The translations under genes were made by a program, and so were the position numbers. A DNA stretch of 64,000 nucleotides from Nemertoderma westbladi (lineage: Eukaryota > Xenacoelomorpha > Nemertodermatida > Nemertodermatidae), in NCBI GenBank assembly GCA_032718475.1, contig JAUCBJ010006911.1, positions 1 to 64,000 of the forward strand. Reading direction: 5' to 3'. Below the pieces are notes generated by a model. The model did not search any database, was not told where the DNA came from, and worked only from the letters and a program-made list of their open reading frames with translations. Every line of letters begins with the position of its first letter. Positions within the stretch are counted from its first letter, which is position 1. Below, piece by piece: positions 14,401 to 23,506 of the stretch.

Positions 14401-14755
14401 CTTGCCTCAGATTCACCAATGGCTTTGTTGGTCGGGGTGGAACATGAGAGTAGCCTCCAACTCCAGAATCCCTCTCCCCATCACAATCTGGCCTCCCTGG
14501 TGACCCAGGGTTTGGGCCAGAAAGGTCATCAGGAAAGGGACTCAAAGAATTGTTGGCTGCTCTCTCTCCAGTAGGGGGTGAGACAGGCAGCCGGTCAGGA
14601 GTTAACTGACGCCTGTGAGGCCGATTGTGTCCGGTAATTCCACTGGCCTCTAGTGGCCGGACCTCCGCATTGCTAATGTAATCCATAGTGGGGGTTGGGG
14701 GGTGCTTTTTTGCCGAGTCAGCTCTCGGGGCAAATACCACACCCTGGTTTGCCAT
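11459..14755 (-). CDS. LINE ORF: APE-type endonuclease plus reverse transcriptase
   Basis: This is the retrotransposon polyprotein. It nicks target DNA and copies its own RNA by target-primed reverse transcription. The frame is open from 14776, but the first ATG is at 14755 (MANQGVV), giving 1098 residues. In numbering from 14776, a proline-rich N-terminal region is followed by an exonuclease-endonuclease-phosphatase fold at about 125-390: N133, catalytic E162 in GVQEHR, GDFN at 278-281, IDHIL at 341-345 and SDHR at 367-370. A basic linker follows, then the reverse transcriptase at about 600-900 with DFFKAFD (first Asp 736), GVLQGD at 792-797 and FADD at 847-850. The C-terminal region carries YLGSWI, LLYGSPCWAL and LRFAGHCFRRED motifs typical of this LINE group. 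All catalytic motifs look intact and no frameshift is seen. The ORF ends in TAA at 11459-11461. Confidence 0.9.
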   Translation of the reverse strand: MANQGVVFAPRADSAKKHPPTPTMDYISNAEVRPLEASGITGHNRPHRRQLTPDRLPVSPPTGERAANNSLSPFPDDLSGPNPGSPGRPDCDGERDSGVGGYSHVPPRPTKPLVNLRQVTRLASVNTLTLGSPMRQGELTALADKLSLSAVGVQEHRMQTGQTDEVLIKDMGGGWRLALASADDSGNGGIGLLMNPTAHAALDKIDQISNRIIRCHFSCSGRLAKKFPKVVLIVCYSPTSVAPVEEVENFYHNLQAATDGVDQHAFLTFLGDFNASLHQSPTSPWVYSNSVNRNSVHLQDFISGNGLFSAGTQFKKRTGKLWTHSGPSGHKSQIDHILFRRKYRSSIQDCNAFTLRPFSSDHRLIVAKVRLSLRASRTTKSALPRHDWSSLLQQPSVRSSFTLQLSNRYEALASAAADHCEGYTAFTEAVKLAAAETVPVYPRNRKRAPWTDNKIQKCRNDLHKAQKESRLKQTTAAKNAVKAASRSLNRQYSVNLQELINQQVDAINDADDSRQSSQAWKSINLLTGRKSQPTTKVKAESPADRLNGWKAHFEKLLNNDRVLPDNFIEVKVSESVLPDIPIGDISFAEVKAAAKSIKTNRASGVDGVPPEVFKIPECLKLIYPIIVDMYRTTRVPQEMKTNKLVPVPKKGNLTLYGSFRGISLISIAAKLYNRILLNRIRDPIERLLRGNQNGFRKGRGTMEPILALRRIIEELSKKKDRHLAVIFVDFFKAFDSVSRSRMFSILSLYGIPDEIIAAIRSVYDGSTTFVSTVDGDTEPFEVLWGVLQGDTLAPFLFIIVVDYVLRMSLDHHNDDGVMITPPTGSRSRGNPAKYLTDLDFADDLGVLSESLEGAQRLLSSLEHAASSVGLFINSRKTKILTVNFESPQQVSDRMSISSKDGMLEHVDDFCYLGSWIRKSGEDLRIRKGKAWAALNRLSRIWKSPRINRKLKVRLFRAAVVPVLLYGSPCWALTAEDTKSLDGTFTRMLRRVHCVKYNAHISNQTLYNIGGVSLVPPSLTLEQNRLRFAGHCFRREDQPVHNLVLWQPHGVNKHGGQPMTFLRRILKDTGLKDADDLANVMGDRELWRCNFVDKPAQHS

Positions 14756-15183
14756 TCCACAGGGTGGGTGTCGCAATGGAGTCAGATATGAGGCCCATCA
14801 CCCATATCTACTCTGGCGTACATGACCCACCATTGGCTGTTGCAGCTCATCTGCTGGGTCATGCCCTGTACCCTTGCTGCCAGGTGCAGGTCGCAGTGAA
14901 GTGCCCTCAGAGTGGACATGAGAACACTCCACTCCTAACCAGCCATTGGTAGATCACCATCTGCCTGGTCAGGCCATATACCCCTGCAGCCAAGTATATG
15001 GGTCCTTAATCCAGGACCAAGGGCGTCCTTATCCCAGAACGAAGGGGGTCCTAGTTACAGGACCAGATTTGCCCTAGTAAGTGGGTCTATGCAGCTACAG
15101 GTGGCACCTCCTTTATGCTGCATGGAGGTGGCAAGTTTTCTTGATCAATGACCTAGAATACCTGACCTGACCGCTGACCGCTG
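14756..15183 (-). other. 5' leader of the intact LINE
   Basis: About 430 bp precede the ORF on the minus strand, up to the target duplication. The leader contains repeated GGTCAGGTCAGG-type and ACCATTGGCTG motifs. Related sequence with the same ACCTGACCTGACC end occurs at about 32100-32425. It presumably carries the internal promoter of the element, but no promoter motif is clear enough to name. Confidence 0.5.
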
Positions 15184-15193
15184 ATAACATATA

Positions 15194-17413
15194 GGATTAC
15201 CCCTAAAGCTTTGCAGCTTATTTCCAAGGGGGTCCTTTATGTTACTTGGTTACAAATACAATATTACACTACGCTAACCTAAAACCAATATAAAACGTAA
15301 TTACACTATGTACATGTACAACTTTACCGAGAGCGTGACAATGCCCGACTCAACGATAAAGATGTAATGTACAGAACAATTTATTATAAAACGTAATTAC
15401 AGTATAAATAGTAAATAATTAATAAACTAATAACTTACTGTAGGACTATTGTACCTATTTTTACATTGCACACGGAGATGAGATTTAACTGCAGATTTAA
15501 AAGAATGTTGATTATTTAGGTTTTTAATTTCATTAGGCAGAGCGTTCCAATTTTTAATACCGTTAAAAAAGAAAGTATCAGATTCGAAGGATTTACAATT
15601 CGGGAGGTAGAAGTTTGAAGCACTAGCTCTGGTACTGTAAGAGTGTGTATCGCGCACTCGGTTGAATTTTTGTTTTAGGTAATTGGGACATTTACCATTA
15701 TACACTTTATGCACATGGTTAAGGCGTAGCTGCTTAACTCTACTATCTAAGTTAAGTAGTCCAGATTCAGAAAAGTCATCTGGAGTTAGGTGGTGCCTAG
15801 GTTTGTAGTCTTTAATAAATCGTACTACTTTATTCTGAGCTACTTGTAATTTACATTTAAGCTGTTTGGTTAAGCCTTCATACCAAGAAGAGCACGCATA
15901 GTCCATGTGACACTGTATTAAAGAAGAGCAAAGTAACTTGCGGGAGTCGGTGTTCAAACTATTTTTATTTCTGTATAGAAACCTAAGCCTACTGTTAACT
16001 TTCGAGAAAATATTTTTCACTGTACTTTCTCCTGATAAGCAGTTATCCAATGTGGCGCCTAAATATTTAACTTCCTTTTTATTTTCAATCTTATGTCCAT
16101 TACTAGTGACTTCAAACTTAGTTACCTTCTTTAACTTTCTTTTGGAACCAAACAAAATACTTTCAGTTTTACCGTAGTGAATGCATAGCTTATTATCAAC
16201 CAACCACTCATTACAGGATTCTAGAACTGCACTTAACTTTTGGGAAATATGGATAGGATCTTTATGAGAGAAAATAAGAGCACTGTCGTCGGCATATAAA
16301 ATGAGTTTAAAATCGGGATCTATACTACTTATCATATCATTTACATAGCATACAAAAAGCAGAGGACCTAATATACTACCTTGCGGTACACCACAGGTAA
16401 TCTCTGGTACAGTAGACTGCGATTTGCTAATGACTACAGTTTGACCTCTGTCTGACAGGTAGGACTTGAACCAGTCTATAGAACCTACACCCATCAGGCC
16501 TAACTTACCAAGCAGAATTTCGTGATCTACAGTATCGAAAGCCTTTTGTAGGTCCAACATTACCATACCAGTATATAAACCCTTTGCGTTATTACATCTA
16601 ATTGTATCAGTTAAGTTAATAAGGCAGGTGTCTGTAGAATATGATTTACGAAAACCGGACTGAAGTTCATAGATCAGATTTAGCCTACTAAGATGTGCCT
16701 CCAGCTGTAGAAAAACAGAACGTTCTAGAATTTTAGATACAATACTTAAGATACTAACAGGTCTGTAATTACAGGGTTCTACTTTACTATTCTTTTTATA
16801 CAGAGGAACAACCTTAGCTAATTTCAGTTCGTCTGGTACTACATTATCTACGATAGAGTAATTAATAATAAAAGTAATAGGCACTTTAAGTACTTCAGCA
16901 CCATCCTTAAGAAAACGGGCAGGTATTAGATCTAGACCGGTACTTTTTGAGGCTGATAGGCTAAGTAGATTTTTAAAAACGAAATCCTCAGAAACGGGTT
17001 TTAAAAATAACTTTTCTGAATTTTGTAACTTTTCTAAATAAAAATTATTTAGAGTTTCGGACCCTATACTATATTTATTACTTGATAACGGTAATTTCTT
17101 AACTAAATTAGAGGCAACATTAGTAAAATAATTATTAAATAAATTACTAACTAGAGTATGATCATGAATCAGCTCACCGTTATCTTGCAGAACAATATTC
17201 GATTTAGATTTAAGGTTTTTATAACCTAAAGATTTTATGGTAGACCATAGACTTTTTGGATTATCTTTATTCTCACTTATTTTGTTGTACAAATATTCAG
17301 ATTTAGCTTTTTTTATTTCCCGTTGGACAAGGTTTCTATATTTGCAGTAATTATTATAATCAGCTAAAACACGGTATTTCCTAAATTTATACAAATAGTT
17401 ATCTCTTTCTCTG
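15194..17413 (-). mobile_element. 5'-truncated CR1/Jockey-type LINE, split by the inner LINE
   Basis: This older antisense LINE lies inside the 32-bp minisatellite. Array sequence resumes immediately at 17414. Its 3' UTR (15426-15194, continuing at 11403-11326) is split by the younger LINE, giving a two-level nest: minisatellite, outer LINE, inner LINE. The 5' part with the endonuclease is missing, as is common when reverse transcription stops early. The outer element's own TSD cannot be told apart from array sequence. Confidence 0.8.
15427..17413 (-). pseudogene. LINE reverse transcriptase ORF, 5' truncated
   Basis: An uninterrupted frame of about 660 residues encodes the reverse transcriptase part of a non-LTR retrotransposon of the CR1/Jockey/Rex type. 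It has no ATG start at the 5' end: the sequence opens mid-protein ([14 protein letters not shown]) at the satellite junction. Counting from the TTG at 17394, visible motifs are NYRPVSILS (209-217), SGFRKSYST (246-254), LDLQKAFD (catalytic Asp 281), [13 protein letters not shown] (335-347) and YADD (367-370). A C-terminal thumb region ([21 protein letters not shown]) and the conserved tail ([17 protein letters not shown]) follow. The frame is intact after truncation, so insertion is fairly young. The missing APE endonuclease makes it non-autonomous. Confidence 0.85.
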
Positions 17414-18711
17414 ATAGCTCACTGACAGGGAGACAGGGAGCCGTAGCAGCTCACTGACAGGGAGACAGGGAGCCGTAGCAGCTCACTGACGGGGAGACAG
17501 GGAGACAGGGAGTCATAACAGCACACCGACAGGGAGACAGGGAGTCATAACAGCTCACCGACAGGGGGACAGGGAGTCATAACAGCTCACCGACAGGGGG
17601 ACAGGGAGTCATAACAGCTCACCGACAGGGGGACAGGTAGCCGTAGCAGCTCACTGACAGGGAGACAGGGAGCCGTAGCAGCTCACTGACAGGGAGACAG
17701 GGAGCCGTAGCAGCTCACTGACAGGGAGACAGGGAGTCGTAGCAGCTCACCAACAGGGAGACAGAGAGTCGTAGCAACTCACTAACAGGGAGGAGACAGG
17801 GAGTCGTAGCAGCTCACCCCAATAGGGAGACAGGAAGCCGTACCAGCTCACCGACAGGGAGACAGGGAGTCGTAGCAGCTCACCGATAGGGAGACAGGGA
17901 GCCATAGCAGCTCACCGACAGGGAGACAGGGAGACATAGCAGCTCACCGACATGGAGACAGGGAGCCGTAGCAGCTCACCGATAGGGAGATAGGGAGTCA
18001 TAACAGCTCACCGACAGGGGGACAGGTAGCCGTAGCAGCTCACTGACAGGTAGACAGGGAGTCGTAACAGCTCACCGACAGGGAGACAGGGAGTCGTAGC
18101 AGCTCACCAACAGGGAGATAGAGAGTCGTAGCAGCTCACCCCAATAGGGAGACAGGGAGCCGTAGCAGCTCACCGACAGGGAGACAAGGAGTCGTAGCAA
18201 CTCACCGATAGGGAGACAGGGAGCCGTAGCAGCTCACCCACAGGGAGACAGGGAGCCGTAGCAGCTCACCTAATAGGGAGACAGGGAGCCGTAGCAGCTC
18301 ACCGACAGGTAGACAGGGAGTCGTAGCAGCTCACCAGCAGGTAGACAGGGAGCCGTAGCAGCTCACCGACAGGTAGACAGGGAACAGGGAGTCGTAGCAG
18401 CTCACCAGCAGGTAGACAGGGAGCCGTAGCAGCTCACCGACAGCTCACTGACAGGTTGACAAGGAGCCGTTGCAGCTCACCAATAGGGAGACAGGGAGCC
18501 GTAGCAGCTCACCAATAGGGAGACAGGGAGCCGTAGCAGCTCACCAACAGGGAGACAGGGAGTCGTAGCAGCTCACCGACAGGGAGACAGGGAGTCGTAG
18601 CTATCGGCTCACCGACAGGGAGTCGTAGTAGCTCACCGACAGGGTGTCGTATAAGGTCACCAACAGGTAGACAGGGAGTCGTAGCAGCTCACCAACAGGG
18701 AGATAAACAAG
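17414..18711. repeat. 32-bp minisatellite, right part
   Basis: The 32-bp array of 2755-11325 continues after the nested LINEs. Its variant order (CACCCCAATAGGG near 17816 and 18140, GGTTGACAAGGAGCCGTTG near 18452) matches blocks near 7.0-7.5 and 10.2-10.74 kb on the left side. The two parts are therefore pieces of one array that also underwent large internal duplications. It fades out at about 18711. Confidence 0.93.
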
Positions 18712-18959
18712 TGTTGGTTGGTGTGTCCAACATATTCCCCCTGACAAGAGGCACAAGAGAAAGAGTAAACGACGTTATACGCAAGGTTTTCCGGGATGGG
18801 GTGTTTGAGAGATGGGAGTGACTGGCGCAGTTTAGATGTTGTAAAAACAAACCGAACTGGCCGTGTGCAAGACCTGGGTATAAGATCACTTATCTTTCGA
18901 ACAAACTGATCAGTTGCCCGACCTCGGTACTCGAACTTACAGATAATTGGGGCGCTCAA
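18705..18959 (-). pseudogene. Penelope-like element fragment, GIY-YIG region
   Basis: The minus-strand frame contains a stretch like the end of a Penelope-like reverse transcriptase running into its GIY-YIG endonuclease: RGRATDQFVRKI, PVRFVFTTSKLRQSLPSLK, then VVYSFSCASC and EYVGHT. The last two are the GIY/YIG half-motifs with the Cys pair typical of these elements. The frame is cut off by the 32-bp array, so catalytic residues downstream are missing. The assignment rests on motif order only. Confidence 0.5.
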
Positions 18960-19011
18960 ACTACGCCGCGTTTGTGAGACTCAGGGGCACACGCAGTGGC
19001 ATTGCGAACGA

Positions 19012-19437
19012 GTGACAACCAAATCAAGAAAGGACAAGCGCCCCCCCCCCCCCCCCCCCCCTCCATCTCAAGGTGAATGCGTTAGACAGCACCAGGATGG
19101 GACAGTCAATGATGGGAGCGAACTGGGTAAGACTGTGCACAACCACACCATGACGCACCGCGGCGAGCCTAATACACGTTGGCTGACTGACTGGCGTGAA
19201 TTGTTTAAACATTTCACTGTAATTGCTAGACACCCATTGCGGCCAGTCTTGCAAAAGCTTGAAATGTATTACATCCAAACATGCAAGCCGGTTATCAACA
19301 AGCAGAAACGTGACTGGCGCAAGTTTAAGGTGCTGCTTCCTCAGTGGTTAGTTACAGTACAGACATATCTTCATTTCGTTACCTGTTCCCTCCCCCTTTG
19401 GGAATCTCTCTCTACATTTCCAGGCTTGGCCTCCTGA
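19012..19437 (+). pseudogene. Possible second Penelope GIY-YIG remnant on the + strand
   Basis: The frame begins in a C21 run (19041-19061) and is not a plausible gene start. Its later part (SELGKTVHNHTMTHRG, LQKLEMYYIQTCKPVINKQ) resembles the C-terminal half of a GIY-YIG domain (His-rich segment, then Glu plus KPxxN). It lies just beyond the minus-strand fragment carrying the N-terminal half. The two halves are in opposite orientation, so rearrangement or two separate insertions are needed. Confidence is low, and it could be chance similarity. Confidence 0.3.
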
Positions 19438-19640
19438 GAATGCCTTCAGTTGCGGGGCGAAACCTACCGATCAGCTGGCTGCTGTCAACTGATTGCATGC
19501 AACGTCTAGGTCTTGATGCTTTTTATTTTTTTACATAGTTTGGCACTGACATACCTACCGATAAGGTTTTTACTTAACGTTCTTGATTAATAAATAAAAT
19601 ACAATTAACTCTTTAAAATTAACATATATTTTTATCTCAG

Positions 19641-20723
19641 GTGCTCAATTTATTTCTGGCTTTGTTACTTAATCGATTTGCTCACGACTCTCTCAAGAAA
19701 CAGAAACAACAAATGGCAAAACCAAAGCGAAAACCTGGCTGGTCCAAATTAAAAGGTGCCGTGAACACAGATGAGAAAAAACCTAAAATACTCGATTTAA
19801 TAAAAATGGCAAAGGAAAAGCAGATGGCTGCTGCTGGTGATACCAGTGGTGTGACTGCAGGTCCACCAAGTCTGGCTGCCAGACTAAAGGGAATATCAAA
19901 AGGGGTGTCTCTGAAGGAACTACCGCCGCCAGATAATGCACCTCAAATAATTATTAATGGGTCATTGGCGAACAATGAAGACGATAAGAATGGCGGTGTT
20001 AAACGCGATCAAAGTAAAAAATTTGATAGTTCTGAAGTGAAAGGTGTATCCTTAACTATTCCAAAGAAACGACGCGATAGTGATAATATTAGCGATGTTA
20101 GCGATGTGGAATTCACAACAGACTTGTCTGATCAGAACCTTAGCAACGGAATAACTCCAGCAGTGACACCCACACCGGAACCACCACGTGCTGGACTAGT
20201 CCCTATGGTAACTGATATTAAACCCGGGTCGAGGGAGTCAAACAGAGGCTCCGGTTCAAGGGGATCTGTTAACCTACTAGGGATGTTACGAAGAAACTCC
20301 GATAACGAAAACCCCAACTCCAGTGAACCGCCCAGAACTCCGGAAACTAAAACCCCATTTACTTCTTTAGAATCTAAAGTTTCTAATAACGACATGAGTG
20401 CTGAATCTAAAACTAAACAGAAGTCAATTTTGGCTTTACAAATGGGCAAATCTAGTGCAAAATCCCCTGATGCGACTGCGAAACAGGCGAAAGCGATTAA
20501 CATCTTGACCGCCTTCCGCGCTCGCAAAGCCCCTCCAGTTCATCAAGTTCGGGACTGCTTTCCAGCAAAGTGTACCAACGCATGTTCGTGTTGTGCCGTT
20601 GCGGATGCTACACCATTGTGCAAGATTTGGAGGAAATTTCGTGGCAAAGTTGAACATTTGGTGGAACACAAGTGCTTCGAAGGTATTATTCTAATGTCAA
20701 TATTGCTCAGCAGTATTTGTCTG
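19641..20723 (+). CDS. Nav channel exon: domain II S6 end, II-III linker, domain III S1
   Basis: The acceptor is TTTTTATCTCAG before GTG (Val); the donor is CTG|GTAAGT. The exon is 1083 nt (361 codons), phase 0 at both ends. Residues 1-18 (VLNLFLALLLNRFAHDSL) are the cytoplasmic end of domain II S6, nearly invariant in Nav channels. Residues 19 to about 300 form the II-III cytoplasmic linker. This is basic near S6 (KPKRKPGWSKLKG), then Ser/Thr/Pro-rich with several potential phosphorylation sites, and has no motif recognised as an ankyrin-binding site. A Cys-rich patch (CFPAKCTNACSCC) and WRKFRGKVEHLVEHKCFE lead into domain III S1 (GIILMSILLSSICL). The single-exon linker is long. The GTG is an internal codon after the acceptor and not a start. 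Confidence 0.9.
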
Positions 20724-21049
20724 GTAAGTTTTCAAAGAAAAACTTAATTTTAGTTGGCAATAAATTTTATCTTATATTTAAATACACCGACTCGTTTTAC
20801 AAACTAAAACATTGTTAGACATAAAAACTTGTATTGTAAATGAAAGCCAAAAACACAAGCGCTGTTTCAATTTTATATATGCTATGTAAATCAATATATG
20901 TACCGGCAATAAGCACCACATTACCTTATACTGTAATAGTTTATTTACAAATTGTGGTATATATACAGGACTAAATGAAACTTAAAATAATACTGTAGTA
21001 TGTAGGGCAGGTTTTAAAATAATAATAGTTAATAATCTATTCAATTTGC
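20724..21049 (+). other. Intron sequence before the 29-bp array
   Basis: This is AT-rich intron sequence following the GTAAGT donor at 20724. No other feature is recognised before the tandem array begins at about 21050. Confidence 0.7.
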
Positions 21050-21546
21050 ATATATTTAACATTTGCACTCCCCTCCCCATATATTTAACATTTGCACTCC
21101 CCTCCCCATATATTTAACATTTGCACTCCCCTCCCCATATATTTAACATTTGCACTCCCCTCCCCATATATTTAACATTTGCACTCCCCTCCCCATATAT
21201 TTAACATTTGCACTCCCCTCCCCATATATTTAACATTTGCACTCCCCTCCCCATATATTTAACATTTGCACTCCCCTCCCCATATATTTAACATTTGCAC
21301 TCCCCTCCCCATATATTTAACATTTGCACTCCCCTCCCCATATATTTAACATTTGCACTCCCCTCCCCATATATTTAACATTTGCACTCCCCTCCCCATA
21401 TATTTAACATTTGCACTCCCCTCCCCATATATTTAACATTTGCACTCCCCTCCCCATATATTTAACATTTGCACTCCCCTCCCCATATATTTAACATTTG
21501 CACTCCCCTCCCCATATATTTAACATTTGCACTCCCCTCCCCATAT
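21050..21546. repeat. 29-bp minisatellite, about 17 copies, in a Nav intron
   Basis: The near-perfect monomer is ATATTTAACATTTGCACTCC followed by CCTCCCCAT (29 bp). Units are almost identical, implying recent expansion or active homogenisation. The array ends about 115 bp before the acceptor of the next exon (21660). Each unit contains a branch-point-like TTTAAC and a pyrimidine-rich stretch but no AG. Confidence 0.95.
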
Positions 21547-21660
21547 TTTAAATTGGCACTTTATAGCGCGTCGATTTTAGTATATTTATATTTCTTAAAA
21601 AACCAAACTTAATGTTAACTATGTTTATCTTTGTAATACTTATTTGTTCTTTTTTTCTAG

Positions 21661-21834
21661 GCCTTTGATGACATTTACCTTCCAGAAAAACCGGTGCTCA
21701 AAGAAGTTCTTTGGTATTTTAATTTTATTTTTGTAATTATATTTACCGTTGAAATGTTTCTCAAGTGGATTGGTTTTGGCTTCCTAAAATATTTCACAAA
21801 TAGTTGGTGTTGGTTGGATTTCACTATTGTTTGC
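21661..21834 (+). CDS. Nav channel exon: domain III S1 end to S3 start
   Basis: The acceptor is TTTTTTTCTAG and the donor is TGC|GTGAGT. The exon is 174 nt (58 codons), phase 0 at both ends. It opens with AFDDIYLPEKP (the S1-S2 extracellular loop; Nav channels have AFEDIY here), continues through S2 (VLWYFNFIFVIIFTVEMFLKW, with the conserved Glu of the charge-transfer centre) and the S2-S3 loop (IGFGFLKYFTNSWCWLD), and ends in S3 (FTIVC). The conserved Asp before FTIV is the S3 counter-charge. It joins the exon at 29912 after an 8.1-kb intron. Confidence 0.93.
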
Positions 21835-21947
21835 GTGAGTATCTTGTTATTACATTAATATGATGATTAATGTAATCTTGTTGCGCTGGGAGGCATGCTG
21901 ATTAATTGTAAAAATTATCTAGTTACACAAACTTTCAGAAGATTGTA

Positions 21948-23506
21948 GGGCCTTATCACCCCTGGACATTATCGCCCCCTGGGAACTTATCGCCCCTCCA
22001 TCTCAAATGGTCCTATATCGCCCCTTGGGAACATATCGCCCCTGGGACTTTATCAACCCCGGTCCTTTATCGCCCCCCGGTCTTTATCGCCCTTGGGTCT
22101 TTATTGCCCCCGGGTCTTTATCACGCCCGGGTCTTTATCGCCCCCGGGTCTTTAATCACCCCAGGGTCTTTATCGCCCCTGGTAACTTATCGCCCCTGAG
22201 TCTTTATCACCCCCGGGTTTTTATCATCCCTGGTCCTTTATTGTCCTTTGCACCATTACCACCTCTGGCCATTATCGCCCCCGGGTCTTTATCGCCCCCG
22301 GTTCTTTATTGCACCCTGGTCTTTATCGCCCCCGGGTCTTTATGCGCCCGGGTCTTTATCGCCCCTGGGTCTTTATCACCCCTGGGTCTTTATCACCCCT
22401 GGTCCTTTACGCCCCTGGTCCTTTATCGCCCCCAGGTCTTTATCATCCCTGGTCCTTTATCGTCCCTTGCACCATTACCGCCTCTGGACCTTATCCCCCC
22501 AGGTCTTTATTGCCCCTGGGTCTTTATCACCCCGGGTCTTTATCACCCCTGGGTCTTTATCACCCCCAGATCTTTATCGCCCCCCCAGTCTTTATCGCCC
22601 CTGGGTCTTTATCGCCACTGGGTCTTTATCGCACCCGGGTCTTTATCGCCCCCGGGTCTTTACTGCCCCCGGGTCTTTATCGCCCCCGGGTCTTTATCGC
22701 CCCCGGGTCTTTATCACCCCCGGGTCTTTATCTCCCCTGGTCCTTTATCACCCCCGGGTCTTTATCGTTTCCGGATCTTTATCGCCCCTGGGTCTTTATC
22801 GCCCCTGGGTATTTATCATCCCTGGGTCTTTATTGACCCCGGTCCTTTATTGCCCCTGGTCCTTTATCGCCCCCGGGTCTTTATCGCCCTGGTCCTATAT
22901 TGCTGCCGGGTCTTTATCACCCCTGGTCCTTTATCACCCCAGGTCCTTTATTGCCCCCAGGTCTTTATCGCCCCTGGGTCTGTATGGCGCCCGGTTCTTT
23001 ATCGACACCGGGTCTTTATCGCCCCTGGGTCCGTATTGCCCCGGGTCTTTATTGCCCCTGGGTCTTTAATGCCCCGGGTCTTTATCGCTCCCGGGTCTTT
23101 ATTTCCCCTGGGTCTTTATCGCCCCCGGGTCTTTAATGCCCCTGGGACTTTATCGACCCTGGGTCTTTATCACCCCCGGGTCTTTATCACCCCTGGGTCT
23201 TTATCTCCCCTGGTACTTTATCGCCCCTTGCTCCATTACCACCTCTGGCCCTTATTGCCCCCGGGTCTATATCGCCCCCGGGTCTTTATCGCTTGTGGGT
23301 CTGTCTTTATTGCCCCCGGGTCTTTATCACCCCCGGGTCTTTTTCGCCCCCGGCTCTTTATCGCCCCCGGGTCTTTATCACACCTGGTCCTTTATCGCCC
23401 CTGGGTCTTTATCACCCCTGGGTCTTTACCACCCCCGGGTCTTTATCGCCCCTGGTCCTTTATCGCCCCCAGGTCTTTATCGCCCCCGGGTCTTTATCGC
23501 CCCTTG
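21948..23506. repeat. 17-bp satellite array, + orientation
   Basis: The monomer is 17 bp, roughly GGTCTTTATCGCCCCCG, over about 1.56 kb. Scattered variants include GGTCCTTTATC, GGAACTTATC and a CCTTGCACCATTACC segment recurring near 22248, 22468 and 23225. All three + frames are largely open because 3 x 17 bp gives a 17-residue periodic peptide and the units lack stops. No gene is implied. An LTR element has inserted at its right end, and array remnants reappear at 24931-24942 and 26107-26150. Reverse-complement versions occur at 27411-27809 and 28988-29080. Confidence 0.93.
23502..23506. repeat. 5-bp target duplication CCTTG, left side of LTR element
   Basis: CCTTG is repeated at 24926-24930 directly after the element. 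Joining the flanks restores the native satellite phrase GCCCCTTGCACC, which is found intact elsewhere in the array. This supports the boundary call. Confidence 0.8.

Larger units (their letters stand above)
11414..15183 (-). mobile_element. Full-length RTE-like LINE with intact ORF and TSD
   Basis: This is a 3.77-kb non-LTR retrotransposon in antisense orientation to the sodium-channel gene. It is bounded by the 10-bp direct repeat ATAACATATA. On the minus strand it runs from a 5' leader (15183-14756) through one long ORF to a short 3' tail ending in (TAG)n, seen as ACTACTACTACTACTAGG at about 11413-11430. The same tail and 3' end recur at 55606-55640 in another copy. The uninterrupted ORF and perfect TSD suggest a recent insertion. 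Clade assignment (RTE/BovB-like) rests on the resemblance of the endonuclease and reverse transcriptase and is provisional. Confidence 0.85.

Noticed and set aside
11459-14776. Use of the TTG at 14776 as the LINE ORF start
   Set aside because: In a eukaryote the first ATG in frame (14755) is more plausible. Upstream TTG or GTG starts are not supported.
19641-20747. A stand-alone 368-residue protein starting at 19641
   Set aside because: The first codon is GTG directly after a splice acceptor, and the sequence starts mid-helix in Nav S6 and ends in S1 at a GTAAGT donor. It is an internal exon.
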